Made by a program: the position numbers and the translations under genes
Shown: positions 1-9,204 of the stretch, in pieces
Layout of the letters: every line of letters begins with the position of its first letter
How positions within the stretch are numbered: position 1 is the stretch's first letter
Source of the DNA: Paenibacillus beijingensis
Lineage (GTDB): Bacteria > Bacillota > Bacilli > Paenibacillales > Paenibacillaceae
DNA: 64,000 nt
Direction of reading: 5' to 3'
NCBI RefSeq assembly: GCF_000961095.1
Contig: NZ_CP011058.1
Span: 5,100,001-5,164,000, forward strand
Notes under the pieces: model-generated
Seen by the model: the letters and a program-made list of their open reading frames with translations, nothing else
Told to the model about the DNA's origin: nothing
The model's database searches: none

Positions 1-107
1 AGAGCCTCAGCCGCCAGCTCAACCGTGGCACTGGAAACTGCGAACTCCTTTACGTCCTCTTCTCTGCCTAAGGCGGCAAAATATGCTTTTACTGTTTCGA
101 TTGACAT
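1..107 (-). CDS. YbaK/EbsC (ProX-like) aminoacyl-tRNA deacylase, N-terminal part
   Basis: Only the first 35 codons are present; the gene runs off the left edge. The visible protein begins MSIETVKAYFAALGREEDVK and continues with the segment FAVSSATVELAAEA, which is the usual N-terminus of the YbaK/EbsC family. These proteins hydrolyse mischarged aminoacyl-tRNAs (Cys- or Ala-tRNAPro type editing) in the cytoplasm. An AAGGAAG ribosome-binding site lies about 8 bases before the ATG. The family call rests on this short N-terminus, so the subfamily cannot be decided. Confidence 0.7.
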   Translation of the reverse strand, partial: MSIETVKAYFAALGREEDVKEFAVSSATVELAAEA

Positions 108-143
108 GGCATATGCTTCCTTTTTTTGTTTTTTCCAATTATA

Positions 144-1735
144 TCATTCTTGCAAATAAAAGGAACCCATGCTCCATATTTCCATGTTTTTTACGATTAA
201 GCCGTCGTCCCCCCAAATTTGAATCCCTAATGCATCTTCTCTTGTCGGGTACACTTTGGTTGCCAGAAACTTCAGATTCTTACGTCAAGGTCAAGATTGG
301 ACTTCGTCTTATCCACATTGAACTCATGCATGTTCCGGTCATAATAAATCAATGTCTCTTCAGCGCCATCGGCTGTGCAGCGGAGCTTGATGCCGTATTT
401 CTCAGCAGACTGCGGCCGCAGCTCAAGCAGGATTTCAAGCACATCTCCTTGTATGATGCTCAGTGCTTCATTTGCTTTTTCCATCGTCTTATCGGAAAGC
501 GAAAGAAGCTTGCTTTTCCGCAATGCCTTCAATTCTTCAATAGGTGCCACGGTTAACTGATTGTCCGCCCCCCATTTCAGTTCAATCGGCAATCCTGCGC
601 AATGTGCCCAACCGGCTTTATATTGCTGTTTATCAGTACGGAAATCCTGAATAAGCGAAAAAATAATCGCACGGCCTCTTTGCTCAATAAAGCCGCTCGG
701 TCCTGTGAAATGCTCGCCGAAAACAAACGTCTGGGGCGCTTCTTCTTCAGGAATGAATCTGTATGATTCCTTCTCGAAAGTCCCGATCCAGTAATACATA
801 AATTTGTTATAATGCTCGCTCGGCTCGCCAAACCAAGGATTAACAATGAAAATATACCGATCTTCGCCTAGTCTAGATTGACCGAGTTTTAAAAATACCG
901 GCAGCTCCCACATCCTCCCTGACTTTGGATACTTCGCATAGTTGCCGACATAAAAATAATTGCGGTAGGTCCAGTTTTCAAGATCGTTGGAAGTATACAG
1001 CATTGCCGTTCCCCCCACTCCCAAGAATCCGGTACCTACGAGCATATACCATATCTCCTCTTCCCTCCACAGGAAAGGATCACGGAAATTTCCGAACCAG
1101 ACTTGCCCTTCCTGCTGAACGACGACAGGTTCGTCCCGCTTCTTCCATGCGATTAAGTCGTTGTCCCGGTCTTCCTGGAACGTGCTTTTTGCCGATGCAA
1201 TGAGCTGACTGGGGGATTGGGAAAGGTTACCTGCGGTGTAAAACAACACCGGAATCCCCTCATCGTCTATCACTGCGCTGCCCGACCAGCAACCGTCAGG
1301 ATCCGCATCCGATTGGCCGGGCTTCAGAGCGATCGGCAGATCTCTCCACCTCACCATATCGTCGCTTACCGCGTGCCCCCAATGAATATTTCCCCAGTAA
1401 GGACCAATTGGGTTGTGCTGATAGAACAAGTGATATTGTCCGTAAAAATAAATCGGCGCATGAGGTTCGTTCATCCAATGCTCCGGTGCCATAAAATGAA
1501 GTTGCGGCCGATGTTTGTCGTCTTTATAGCGGTTCCGATCCATCGCCGTATCCGGTACGGGCAGCTCATGTTCGCTAAACAATTTCTTGATACTAATGTA
1601 GCTGCTTACGATCTCTTCCCGGGTCAGCGCAGTTTCGTAAATGGCGAGATCATTTATCAGGCCGTTAAACATATTGTCCGTAAATTTATCGATGATGAAA
1701 TGAGGCTGATTGTTTCTGCCGATCATAATGCTGTT
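144..1735 (-). pseudogene. Broken GH32 fructan hydrolase (levanase/invertase type) with LamG remnant
   Basis: The main open frame (272-1726) encodes a GH32 five-blade propeller with HWMNEPHAP (Glu where WMNDPNG has its nucleophile Asp), FRDPFLW (RDP motif) and MWELPVF (acid/base Glu). Ahead of it is only the tail of a LamG-like domain (GLINDLAIYETALTREE); two in-frame stops at 1736-1741 precede it and no start with a good ribosome-binding site is seen. At the other end the frame stops at 272 after VDKTKSNLDLDVRI. The missing C-terminal strands resume in another frame at about 270-144 (VYPTREDALGIQIWGDDG ... NMEIWSM). The end of the beta-sandwich has therefore suffered a deletion plus a frame change. 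Truncated at both ends, the gene is probably inactive. It would have cleaved fructans or sucrose. Confidence 0.8.
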
Positions 1736-1912
1736 TCATTAAGCGCGCCGATCCGTAATTACTCCAATATCGTTGTGGCCGCCTTATCCTTGATAAGCCC
1801 GAACCATCGCGTTCAACCGTTTCAGCTTCCAGCCTTGAAAAGCAAAGTCATTGCGGCAGCCAAAGAAATTTCCAAAAATCTGGGCTGGTTCGGTCATGTG
1901 AATAAGGGTTAA
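1736..1912 (+). pseudogene. IclR-family regulator, C-terminal remnant
   Basis: This plus-strand frame reads SLSAPIRNYSNIVVAALSL, then HRVQPFQLPALKSKVIAAAK and EISKNLGW, then a stop. That is the typical end of an IclR effector-binding domain (AAPIRD..G.VVAALS...P..R......L...V..AA.EIS..LG). Nothing upstream in this frame belongs to IclR, because the frame runs into the opposite strand of the GH32 remnant. It is therefore the last roughly 58 residues of a regulator fused tail-first to the truncated 5' end of the GH32 gene. It ends 3 bases before the argS stop codon. Confidence 0.7.
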
Positions 1913-1915
1913 TTT

Positions 1916-3631
1916 TTATATTTTCTCCGGTGCCTCTAACCCGATCAGTCTCAATCCGCTTTGCAATGTAATTTGAACGCATTCAACCAATGCAAGACGG
2001 GCACTGCGCAATGCAGGGTCATCAACCAGAATGTGGCACCCGTGGTAAAAGCGGTTAAAAGCTTGAGCCAAGTCGATGAGGTAGCGCGTTACAATTGACG
2101 GCTCCAGCTTCTGCATCGCCTGTTCCACGCGTTCGGTAAATAAGATGAGTTGCTTTAGCACACCGACCGCTTCCACGTTCTGCAGATGGGAGGCGTCGAT
2201 GTCATCATGGTTGACTAATGAGATCCGTTCATCACCGCCCGCCTTGCGGATCACGCTGCACGTCCGCGCGTAGGTAAATTGAACATACGGTCCTGTCTCC
2301 CCTTCGAAGTTAAGCGCGTCTTCCCAAGAAAAATCGATATCTTTAATGCGATTTCCACTTAAATCGTTAAAGATAACCGCGCCTACGCCAACTTGCCGGG
2401 CAACCTCATCTTTATTTTCCATGTTTGGATTTTTTGCTTCGATAATCTCTCTTGTTTTGTTGATCGCTCGATACAGCAAATCCTCCAATTTCACCACGTT
2501 TCCCTTCCGGGTGGACAGACTCATTCCTTCGATACTGACACGACCGAATGCCACATGCTCAAGGTCGCCGGCCCATTCATATCCCATCAGATCTACAACC
2601 TTGAACCATTGTTTAAAATGTAAATTTTGCGCGTAATCCGTTACATAAATCGCCTTATCGAAATGATACGTTTTCTTTCTGTAAATCGCTGCCGTGACAT
2701 CACGGGTGTGATAAAGCGAGCTGCCGTCCTTCTTCAGCATGAGGGCCGGTGCCATACCGTATTGGTCGAGACGAATTAGCCAGGCGCCTTCATCTTCCTC
2801 CAGCAAGTTTTTCTGTTTGAGCTCTTGAATGACCGGTTCCATTTTGTCATTGTAGAAACTTTCGCCCGCATAAGAATCAAACTGAACGCCCAGCAGGCGA
2901 TAGATTTTTTGGAATTCCGCCATGCTGATCTCGACAAACCAGCGCCACAACGCCAATGCTTCCTCGTCCCCCTGCTCCATCTTCACGAACCAGGCCCTTG
3001 CTTCGTCCTCCAGCGCCGGATCCTTCTCGGCTTCTTCATGAAATTTGACATAAAGCCGGAGAAGCTCATCAATCGTGCCTTGTTGAACCTCCTCCGCGCT
3101 TCCCCAAAGCCGGTAACTGACAATAAGCTTGCCGAACTGCGTACCCCAATCCCCGAGGTGATTGATGCCAACACATTTGTACCCGAGGAATGAGAAAATT
3201 TGATACAAGGCATTTCCGATAACGGTTGACCGAAGATGAGCAACATGAAAAGGCTTTGCGATATTGGGAGAGGAGTAGTCGATGACGACCGTTTTTCCTT
3301 TTCCGATCTCCTGGGAACCATACTTCGCTCCCTCATTCCTAATTCTCGTTATTACCGATTCGGCAAAGCGGCCTCTGCTCAAAAAAATATTCAAATATCC
3401 GGACACGGAGTCTGTGCGATCGATGATGTCATCCTTTAAGTTCTGTGACAATCCGTCGGCAATCGCCTGCGGAGGTCTTTTCAATGCTTTACTTAACCGG
3501 AAGCATGGAAGCGACAGGTCACCCATCTCCGGGTTAGGCGGATATTCCAGCAGCTTGAAAATTTCTTGCTCATCTGCACCCGTTAGTAAAGCAGCAATCT
3601 TTTCGGCAATATGAGTCTTATAGTTTAACAA
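1916..3631 (-). CDS. argS: Arginyl-tRNA synthetase
   Basis: This class I synthetase charges tRNA-Arg in the cytoplasm. The signature NIAKPFHVAHLRST (HIGH variant) and the MSLSTRKGN loop (KMSKS variant) are both present, followed by the Arg-specific anticodon-binding domain. The family's N-terminal additional domain opens with the segment IAEKIAALLTGADEQEIFKL. The chosen start is a TTG (MLNYKTHIAEK..., 571 residues) about 9 bases after AAAGGAA. A longer frame reaching 3724 exists, but its first 31 codons run through the T-box terminator and antiterminator, so it cannot be the true start. Expression should follow uncharged tRNA-Arg through the leader. Many Bacillota carry more than one argS; whether this is the only copy cannot be seen here. 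Confidence 0.93.
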   Translation of the reverse strand: MLNYKTHIAEKIAALLTGADEQEIFKLLEYPPNPEMGDLSLPCFRLSKALKRPPQAIADGLSQNLKDDIIDRTDSVSGYLNIFLSRGRFAESVITRIRNEGAKYGSQEIGKGKTVVIDYSSPNIAKPFHVAHLRSTVIGNALYQIFSFLGYKCVGINHLGDWGTQFGKLIVSYRLWGSAEEVQQGTIDELLRLYVKFHEEAEKDPALEDEARAWFVKMEQGDEEALALWRWFVEISMAEFQKIYRLLGVQFDSYAGESFYNDKMEPVIQELKQKNLLEEDEGAWLIRLDQYGMAPALMLKKDGSSLYHTRDVTAAIYRKKTYHFDKAIYVTDYAQNLHFKQWFKVVDLMGYEWAGDLEHVAFGRVSIEGMSLSTRKGNVVKLEDLLYRAINKTREIIEAKNPNMENKDEVARQVGVGAVIFNDLSGNRIKDIDFSWEDALNFEGETGPYVQFTYARTCSVIRKAGGDERISLVNHDDIDASHLQNVEAVGVLKQLILFTERVEQAMQKLEPSIVTRYLIDLAQAFNRFYHGCHILVDDPALRSARLALVECVQITLQSGLRLIGLEAPEKI

Positions 3632-3661
3632 ATCGCACCATTCCTTTTCCCAACTGTTTTT

Positions 3662-3922
3662 GAACGCAAAAAAGCTCCCGTCTCCTGATAAGAGACGAGA
3701 GCCGTTAAGTTCCCGCGGTGCCACTCTAAGTGTTAAACCAATCGTTTAACCCCTCTGTTTCGTAACGGTCGCCGACCGGATTTGCCTACGCTCGAAGTTC
3801 GGCAAACCATTTCCTGGATCCGTTTCATCCAAACATCCGTACCGGCTTGCACCAATCCCGGCTCGCTGCGACTGTCTGTTATGGACTACTGTTCCATTCA
3901 TCAATGTTCCACTTTTTAATTA
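3662..3922 (-). promoter_or_regulatory. T-box leader of argS
   Basis: The minus-strand leader contains the hallmark T-box AGAGTGGCACCGCGG (3713-3727) followed by a strong terminator. The base after TGG is C, which would pair with a G discriminator on the tRNA. Stem I shows the typical apical segment GGTGCAAGCCGG, and a candidate specifier CGG (Arg) followed by A sits in GAAACGGATCC near 3818. Uncharged tRNA-Arg should stabilise the antiterminator and allow readthrough into argS. Exact stem limits were not folded by program. Confidence 0.9.
3668..3703 (-). terminator. Regulated intrinsic terminator of the argS T-box
   Basis: The stem GGCTCTCGTCTC / GAGACGGGAGC with a short loop is followed by six T residues on the minus strand. 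It lies between the T-box sequence and the argS start, the standard position for tRNA-controlled attenuation. Confidence 0.88.
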
Positions 3923-3928
3923 CAAATA

Positions 3929-3957
3929 TTTATACAGGAATTGCACCAAGTTGTCAA
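3929..3957 (-). promoter_or_regulatory. Sigma-A promoter of argS leader
   Basis: A perfect -35 TTGACA and a -10 TATAAA are separated by 17 bases, just upstream of the T-box leader and 16 bases beyond the stop codon of the yesN-like gene. Confidence 0.85.
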
Positions 3958-3973
3958 CGCAATCGACGCCTTA

Positions 3974-5572
3974 TCAGCTCGTTTCTTTTTTCGATTCCCG
4001 GTATTCCGAAGGGGTCACGCCGACATACTTCAGAAACACCTTTGTAAAATAGCGCCTTTCGTGATATCCGACCTGCTTGCAGATTTGCGAAACGCTCTTG
4101 TCGCTGAAGGCCAGCATCGACTGGGCGAGCTCCATCCGCTGTCTCGTTGCGTATTCCACGAACGTTTCGCCGAAATGCTGCTTGAACAGCATGCTGAAGT
4201 AACTGCAGCTGATGCCCAGCAGCTCCGCAAGCTCGTCGATGCCTAAATCTTTGGCGATGTTGCGGTCAATATAATCCTTTGCCTTCATCATGAGCACATC
4301 GGCGGATTTGCGCTTGAGCGCAGCTTCCAAGCTCCGGTCCGCAATGTGCCGGATCCCGGCAAGCAGCTCCTTGACCGTGCCGCTCGACTCCATCCGGGTC
4401 CACAGATCGCGGTGCTCGTGCTCGCCAAACAGATTCATATTGCTCAGCTCTCGGATCAAATGCAGGTTCAAATACTGTAAATACCGTTCTGCGCGCACAT
4501 ACGAATGTCCCGCCATTTCCCTTAAACGTCCGGTCAGCCCAGACCACGCATCTTCAAGCCGCTTGTGGTTCATCTGCTTCAAGCTTGTGACCACCTGCTC
4601 CATGTCATCCCAAAGCGACACGTTCAAGCTGTCCAGCCGTCCTGAACAGCCCGCCATCACGAGCGACTCATTCCGGTCCGGATTCAAATGGAGCGACAGC
4701 TGCAAGCTTCGGTAAGCCTGATACAAATCTGCGAGGCCGACAAGCGACGGGTAAACCGACATGCTGATCGTCTGGTTCGCATGAAGCCGCACCGCTTCCT
4801 GCAGCCGGCGTGCATACCCGAAAGCGCATTCCGGATCCACTTCCCCCTGAATGCCGTTTTGCTCCAGCAGCATGCACCATTCCCCTTCGCGCAGCTGTAT
4901 GACGGCGTATTGGAGGCCGAACTGCTGCAGCGTCTCTTCCATCGCGCTACGTACCGCAAAATTCCACAGTTTCCGTTCGGTCTCCTCACGGCTGCCGTAT
5001 TCCCGCGAATAAACGTCCAGATCGGCGAACAGGAACAGATAGGCCAGATCGGCGGGATTAAGCCCGCCGGATTCAAGCAGCGCATTTTGCCCGGCTGCGG
5101 TTCTGCCGACAAGCGCGTCGGAAAGCATTTTCTCATAGGCAAGCCCTACAGCCGCGCCCCACCGCTGCCGCTCTTCGCGCTCGGCCTGCCGTTTCCGGCG
5201 GATGTCTTCGGCGGTCCGGGAGACGATTCGTTCCAATTCCTCATAATCGATCGGCTTCAGCACATAATCCCTTGCGCCTTGACGCAGTACGGAGCGCGCA
5301 TATTCAAATTCCATATAACCCGTCAGGATGATAACTTCGCTGTCCACGCCCCGTTCGCGCAGCCGCTCAAGCAGGAGGATCCCATCCATCTTCGGCATGC
5401 GGATATCGCTCAGAATAAGGTCCGGCTTCAGCGTCTGCGCCGCTTCAAGCGCATTCTCGCCGTTCGTCGCCACAGCCGCAACCTCAATGCCAAGCGATTC
5501 CCAAGGAATAACAGCCTGCAAATTGCGCAAAATCGGAAGCTCGTCGTCCACAAGCAGCGCTTTAAGCTTCAT
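3974..5572 (-). CDS. YesN-type response regulator (REC + AraC HTH)
   Basis: The N-terminal receiver domain opens LKALLVDDELPILRNL and has the phospho-acceptor in LKPDLILSDIRMPKMDG. The C-terminal roughly 100 residues form an AraC double helix-turn-helix (IDELAELLGISCSYFSMLFK ... RMELAQSMLAFSDKSVSQIC). The start is the ATG 8 bases after GGAG; the kinase stop TGA lies in between, so the two genes are translationally coupled. With the YesM-like kinase upstream it should activate the sugar importer encoded by the preceding three genes. Length (about 530) is usual for the family. Confidence 0.9.
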   Translation of the reverse strand: MKLKALLVDDELPILRNLQAVIPWESLGIEVAAVATNGENALEAAQTLKPDLILSDIRMPKMDGILLLERLRERGVDSEVIILTGYMEFEYARSVLRQGARDYVLKPIDYEELERIVSRTAEDIRRKRQAEREERQRWGAAVGLAYEKMLSDALVGRTAAGQNALLESGGLNPADLAYLFLFADLDVYSREYGSREETERKLWNFAVRSAMEETLQQFGLQYAVIQLREGEWCMLLEQNGIQGEVDPECAFGYARRLQEAVRLHANQTISMSVYPSLVGLADLYQAYRSLQLSLHLNPDRNESLVMAGCSGRLDSLNVSLWDDMEQVVTSLKQMNHKRLEDAWSGLTGRLREMAGHSYVRAERYLQYLNLHLIRELSNMNLFGEHEHRDLWTRMESSGTVKELLAGIRHIADRSLEAALKRKSADVLMMKAKDYIDRNIAKDLGIDELAELLGISCSYFSMLFKQHFGETFVEYATRQRMELAQSMLAFSDKSVSQICKQVGYHERRYFTKVFLKYVGVTPSEYRESKKETS

Positions 5573-5577
5573 GTTCA

Positions 5578-7380
5578 TCACTCCGGAAAATAATTCGGTA
5601 TCGTGCATTTAATGACCGTTCCGCCGCCCGGCTCCGAACAGATGAACAATCCGTAACGGCGTCCATACTGGATGCGGAGCCGGTCCGCCACGCTTCGAAC
5701 GCCAAGCCCTCTTCGTTCGCTAAGCGGCGGCGCCGCAAAGGCGATCTGCTGTTCTTCGGAGAACATATATTGAAATTTGGCCAGCGTGCCTCTCTCGATG
5801 CCAAGTCCGTTGTCTTCAATCCAGAACACCGTGTCGTTGCCCGCCGATTCGGCGCGGATCCGGACGCACCCGGTATAGTCAATGCCTTCGAACCCGTGTT
5901 GGATGCTGTTTTCCACGAGTGGTTGAAGCGTCAGCTTCAGAATCGCCCGGTCCATCAGCTCCTCCGGCACGTCGATTTCATAGTTGAACAAGTCCTCGAA
6001 CCGGTATTTTTGAATATCCAGGTAACTGCGCAGATGCTCGATTTCCTGACGGACGCTGATCTCCTCTTTGTCCTGAATGCTGATGCGCAAAATGCTGCCG
6101 AGCCTCCGCACGATTTGGCTGACCGCCATTCCTTTGTTCTGTACGGCCAGCGCGTTGATCGACTCGAGCGTGTTGAACAGGAAATGCGGCTTGATCTGCG
6201 CCTGCAGCACCCGCAGCTCTGCCCGGTTCTTCTGGTCGCGCTGCCGTTTCACCTGCTCCAGCAGTTCGCCGACCTTCTCCACCTGCCGGTTGAAGCCTCG
6301 GCTTAACAGGAACAGCTCATCCCTCCCGTTTTCCTGCACGCGGACGGTTAAATCGCCGCTTTCCACCCGGCGCATTTGGCGTACGATCCAGATGATCGAC
6401 TTGGCGATCCGGTTCACAAACACCAATATGAACAGCAGCGCCGACAGCACGCAAACGACGACGATGCCGACGAGCCACCGCATGATGCGGATCACTTCGC
6501 CGGACAGCGAATCCCAAGAAGCAACCGATACGAGCCGCCAATCCTCCAGCCCGAGTCCGATGCTCGACAGGATGCTGTCCTGTCCGTTAAATATGCGGCG
6601 GACATTCCCGTACGTATCGCCGAGACTCGTCGTCCCCTCGGTCAGATCGCTCAGATTTCGGCCTTTATCGGCTCCCGTGCTGTCGAACATGATCAGTCCG
6701 CTGCCGTTCACGATATAAAACCGGGTATCGTGCTTCCCGCGGTTGTAACGGAACGTCCGGAAAATATCGTCGAGGCCGGTGCTTTTGACTTGCACGAGCA
6801 GAACGCCCATATCACTCAGCGTATTGACATCCTTCACCATCCGGATTTGGTTGAAAGAAAGCTCTCTGCCCGTCAGCTGCGGATACTCATAAGGACCGAT
6901 CCATTTGGGCAAGCCCGCCAATTTCACGACTTCCTCGTACAGCTTTAGCCGTTTGAATTTGTCGAACGGCATCGCCGTAAAATTATCCTTATAATAAATC
7001 GGCATGGCCCGCTTCTCGTTCAGCCTGTACAGCAGCGAGTAGCTGACCGACGGATGGTTGATCAGCAAATCTCTGAAATTGCGCTGAATCTCGTTGAGCT
7101 GCAAATAGTTGATTTCGGTTAAATCGCCCCTTCCGTACCCTTTCATATGCAGCAGCTGCTGCAGCGCGGATGTCGCGACCGTGTTGTCGGTCACTTTGTT
7201 CATTTCGCGGAACATGAAATTGACGCTTTGGCTTACCGCTTTAAGCGTTAATTCGGTTTGCTGCGCATATTTTTTTTCTATCGTATCGGAGATGATGAAA
7301 TAGGAGGCTACACCGAGCAGGAAAAGCGGGAGAATGATGAGCGAGAAAAAAGCTGCGAACAATTTGAAACGCAAATTCAT
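5578..7380 (-). CDS. YesM-type sensor histidine kinase
   Basis: A 600-residue membrane kinase: TM1 at about 8-30, an extracellular sensor domain at about 31-290, TM2 at about 301-322, a HAMP segment at about 323-380, then the His-kinase signature IKPHFLFNTLESI (phospho-His about residue 399). The HATPase follows, with LQPLVENSIQHG (N box) and EDNGLGIERG plus GGGT (G boxes). It overlaps or abuts the response regulator gene and follows the ABC permease genes by 28 bases, so it is probably the last-but-one gene of that operon. The likely signal is a sugar or the loaded binding protein; the ligand cannot be read from sequence. Confidence 0.9.
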   Translation of the reverse strand: MNLRFKLFAAFFSLIILPLFLLGVASYFIISDTIEKKYAQQTELTLKAVSQSVNFMFREMNKVTDNTVATSALQQLLHMKGYGRGDLTEINYLQLNEIQRNFRDLLINHPSVSYSLLYRLNEKRAMPIYYKDNFTAMPFDKFKRLKLYEEVVKLAGLPKWIGPYEYPQLTGRELSFNQIRMVKDVNTLSDMGVLLVQVKSTGLDDIFRTFRYNRGKHDTRFYIVNGSGLIMFDSTGADKGRNLSDLTEGTTSLGDTYGNVRRIFNGQDSILSSIGLGLEDWRLVSVASWDSLSGEVIRIMRWLVGIVVVCVLSALLFILVFVNRIAKSIIWIVRQMRRVESGDLTVRVQENGRDELFLLSRGFNRQVEKVGELLEQVKRQRDQKNRAELRVLQAQIKPHFLFNTLESINALAVQNKGMAVSQIVRRLGSILRISIQDKEEISVRQEIEHLRSYLDIQKYRFEDLFNYEIDVPEELMDRAILKLTLQPLVENSIQHGFEGIDYTGCVRIRAESAGNDTVFWIEDNGLGIERGTLAKFQYMFSEEQQIAFAAPPLSERRGLGVRSVADRLRIQYGRRYGLFICSEPGGGTVIKCTIPNYFPE

Positions 7381-7408
7381 TCCGGATCCCCGCCTTTTTT
7401 AACCCGGG

Positions 7409-8239
7409 TCAGCCCTTGACGCCGCCCGCTGTAAGCCCTTCGATGATTTTTTCCTGAAGGAATGCGTAAATGATCAGAACCGGCACGACGCTGTATACGA
7501 TGCCCGTACACATTTGGGCGTAGTTCGTCTGGAACGTGTCGCGGAAGCCGACCATCCCGGTCGGAAGCGTGCGCAGCGAATCTTTGTTCAGAAAGAAGTT
7601 GGCCAAAAGAAATTCATTCCAGTTGCCCAAGAAATTGATGATAAATACCGTTACCAGGGCCGGAACGGTTAGAGGTAATACAATTCTAGCAAACAAACCG
7701 GCCGAACTCAATCCGTCCATGACGGCCGCTTCCTCCAGTTCCCCGGGTATGGCGCGCATGAAAGCGGCGATCAGCAGCACGCTCATCGGCACGGCGCCCG
7801 CGACATACGGAAGGAACAGCGCCCAGTGCGTGTTCAATATATGCAGATCGCGCACAAGCAAATATTGGGAAATGAACAGCGCATTGCCTGGAATAAGCAT
7901 GCCGATCAGCACAAATTGGGTCAGCAGCTTGCTGGAGCGGCCAAACCGCATGCGCGTGATCGCAAACGCCATCGCTGCGGCGATAAGCACGCCGCTTACG
8001 GCGGCAGTGGTGGACAAGTAAAGGCTGTTCCAGAAGTAGACGCTTATTTTGGCGTTCACCCACGCGTTGACGTAGTTTTCGAACTTCATTTCAAACGGAA
8101 AACCCCACGGATTTTCCGCGATTGCCTGATTGCTTTCCTTAAGCGACGAAAAGACGACGAATACGAAAGGATAAAGGACGGCGACGACATATGCGATGAG
8201 CAGTAGATGCGGAATTCCTTTCTTGAGCGCGGCCGGCAT
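7409..8239 (-). CDS. CUT1 sugar ABC transporter permease (MalG/AraQ-like)
   Basis: An integral membrane subunit of about 276 residues with six predicted helices. The cytoplasmic EAA loop reads ELEEAAVMDGLSSAGLFARI, which contacts an ATPase supplied from elsewhere (MsmX-type), since no ATPase gene is present in this operon. The ATG overlaps the stop of the upstream permease (TGATG) and has AAAGGATT upstream. The C-terminal EGLTAGGVKG is typical of MalG-like permeases. Confidence 0.9.
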   Translation of the reverse strand: MPAALKKGIPHLLLIAYVVAVLYPFVFVVFSSLKESNQAIAENPWGFPFEMKFENYVNAWVNAKISVYFWNSLYLSTTAAVSGVLIAAAMAFAITRMRFGRSSKLLTQFVLIGMLIPGNALFISQYLLVRDLHILNTHWALFLPYVAGAVPMSVLLIAAFMRAIPGELEEAAVMDGLSSAGLFARIVLPLTVPALVTVFIINFLGNWNEFLLANFFLNKDSLRTLPTGMVGFRDTFQTNYAQMCTGIVYSVVPVLIIYAFLQEKIIEGLTAGGVKG

Positions 8240-9120
8240 CAATATTCAATCCTTTCCTGTTTTCTCGCGAACAGCAGCTGATAGAGCGCGGTCAATACTA
8301 GAGCGAACAAGAAGATGAGAATCGCGATCGATGTGCCGAAGCCGTATTGGCCGCTTTGAATCGCATGCGAGACCATGTAGGAAGCCATCACCTCGGTTTC
8401 GCCCGCCGGTCCGCCGTTCGTCATGACGAGCACGATGTCAACGACCCGCATCGCGCCGGCGATCGACAGCATGATGACGACCGAAATGATCGGCCGGATG
8501 AGCGGAACCGTGATGTTGAACGCCCGCTGGATGCCCGTCGCCCCGTCGATGGCCGCCGCCTCGTTCAATTCCTTCGGCAGCGCAAGGATGGCGGCAAGAA
8601 CAAGGATAATGTAGAAGCCCATCCACTGCCATGCATTGGTGATCAATACGGCGATCATCGCGGTTTGCCGCTCCGCCAGCCAATAAATCGGTTCGATTCC
8701 GAACAGGCCGAGAAACTGATTGAGCAAGCCGATATCCGGTTCATAAATGAACCCCCACAAGATACCGATGACCGAGGTTGACAGAATCGAAGGCATAAAC
8801 ACCGTCGTTTTATAAAAGCGCTGCAGCCGCTTCACGCCGCTGATCATGAGCGCAAAGAAAATGATGAGCGGTACTTGAATGAGGACGGAAGCCAGGATGA
8901 AAATCATATTGTTGCGAATGGCGTGCACGAACAAGTCGTCCTTGAACGCTTTGGCGAAGTTATCGAAGCCGTTGAACTTCGCCGGATTGAGTCCATCCCA
9001 ATCGGTAAAGCCGTAATAGAAAGTCGTCAGCATCGGATAGATGAAGAAGAGCACATACAGCGCGATTGCAGGCAGCACGAACAACAGGTACGTGAGCGGA
9101 TTTTTTAACGTTTTGTCCAT
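8239..9120 (-). CDS. CUT1 sugar ABC transporter permease (MalF/UgpA-like)
   Basis: About 293 residues, six helices, EAA loop ALPKELNEAAAIDGATGIQR. The start chosen is MDKTLKNPL, seven bases after CCTGGAGG-type spacing; a frame extending seven codons further has no ribosome-binding site. Partner of the following permease; together they form the membrane channel for the sugar delivered by the upstream binding protein. Confidence 0.9.
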   Translation of the reverse strand: MDKTLKNPLTYLLFVLPAIALYVLFFIYPMLTTFYYGFTDWDGLNPAKFNGFDNFAKAFKDDLFVHAIRNNMIFILASVLIQVPLIIFFALMISGVKRLQRFYKTTVFMPSILSTSVIGILWGFIYEPDIGLLNQFLGLFGIEPIYWLAERQTAMIAVLITNAWQWMGFYIILVLAAILALPKELNEAAAIDGATGIQRAFNITVPLIRPIISVVIMLSIAGAMRVVDIVLVMTNGGPAGETEVMASYMVSHAIQSGQYGFGTSIAILIFLFALVLTALYQLLFARKQERIEY

Positions 9121-9152
9121 GTTTCCTCCAGGGTAGCGCACCCGTTAAACGG

Positions 9153-9190
9153 AACAGGCACCGCCACGCGCGAAACGGGCGGTACCTGTT
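9153..9190 (-). other. Intergenic stem-loop after binding-protein gene
   Basis: The minus strand can fold AACAGGTACCGCC against GGCGGTGCCTGTT with a 12-base loop and no T-run. Such hairpins after solute-binding protein genes usually protect the 3' end of the abundant upstream message while allowing some readthrough to the permeases. Confidence 0.65.
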
Positions 9191-9204
9191 GCTGCGCCGA
9201 TCCA

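Noticed and set aside
1217..1735. Long plus-strand open frame opposite the GH32 gene
   Set aside because: Only its last 58 codons resemble a protein family (IclR); the rest is the complement of GH32 coding sequence.
4688..5593. 301-codon plus-strand frame
   Set aside because: Antisense shadow of the YesN regulator, rich in Arg/His/Gln with no ribosome-binding site or family motif.
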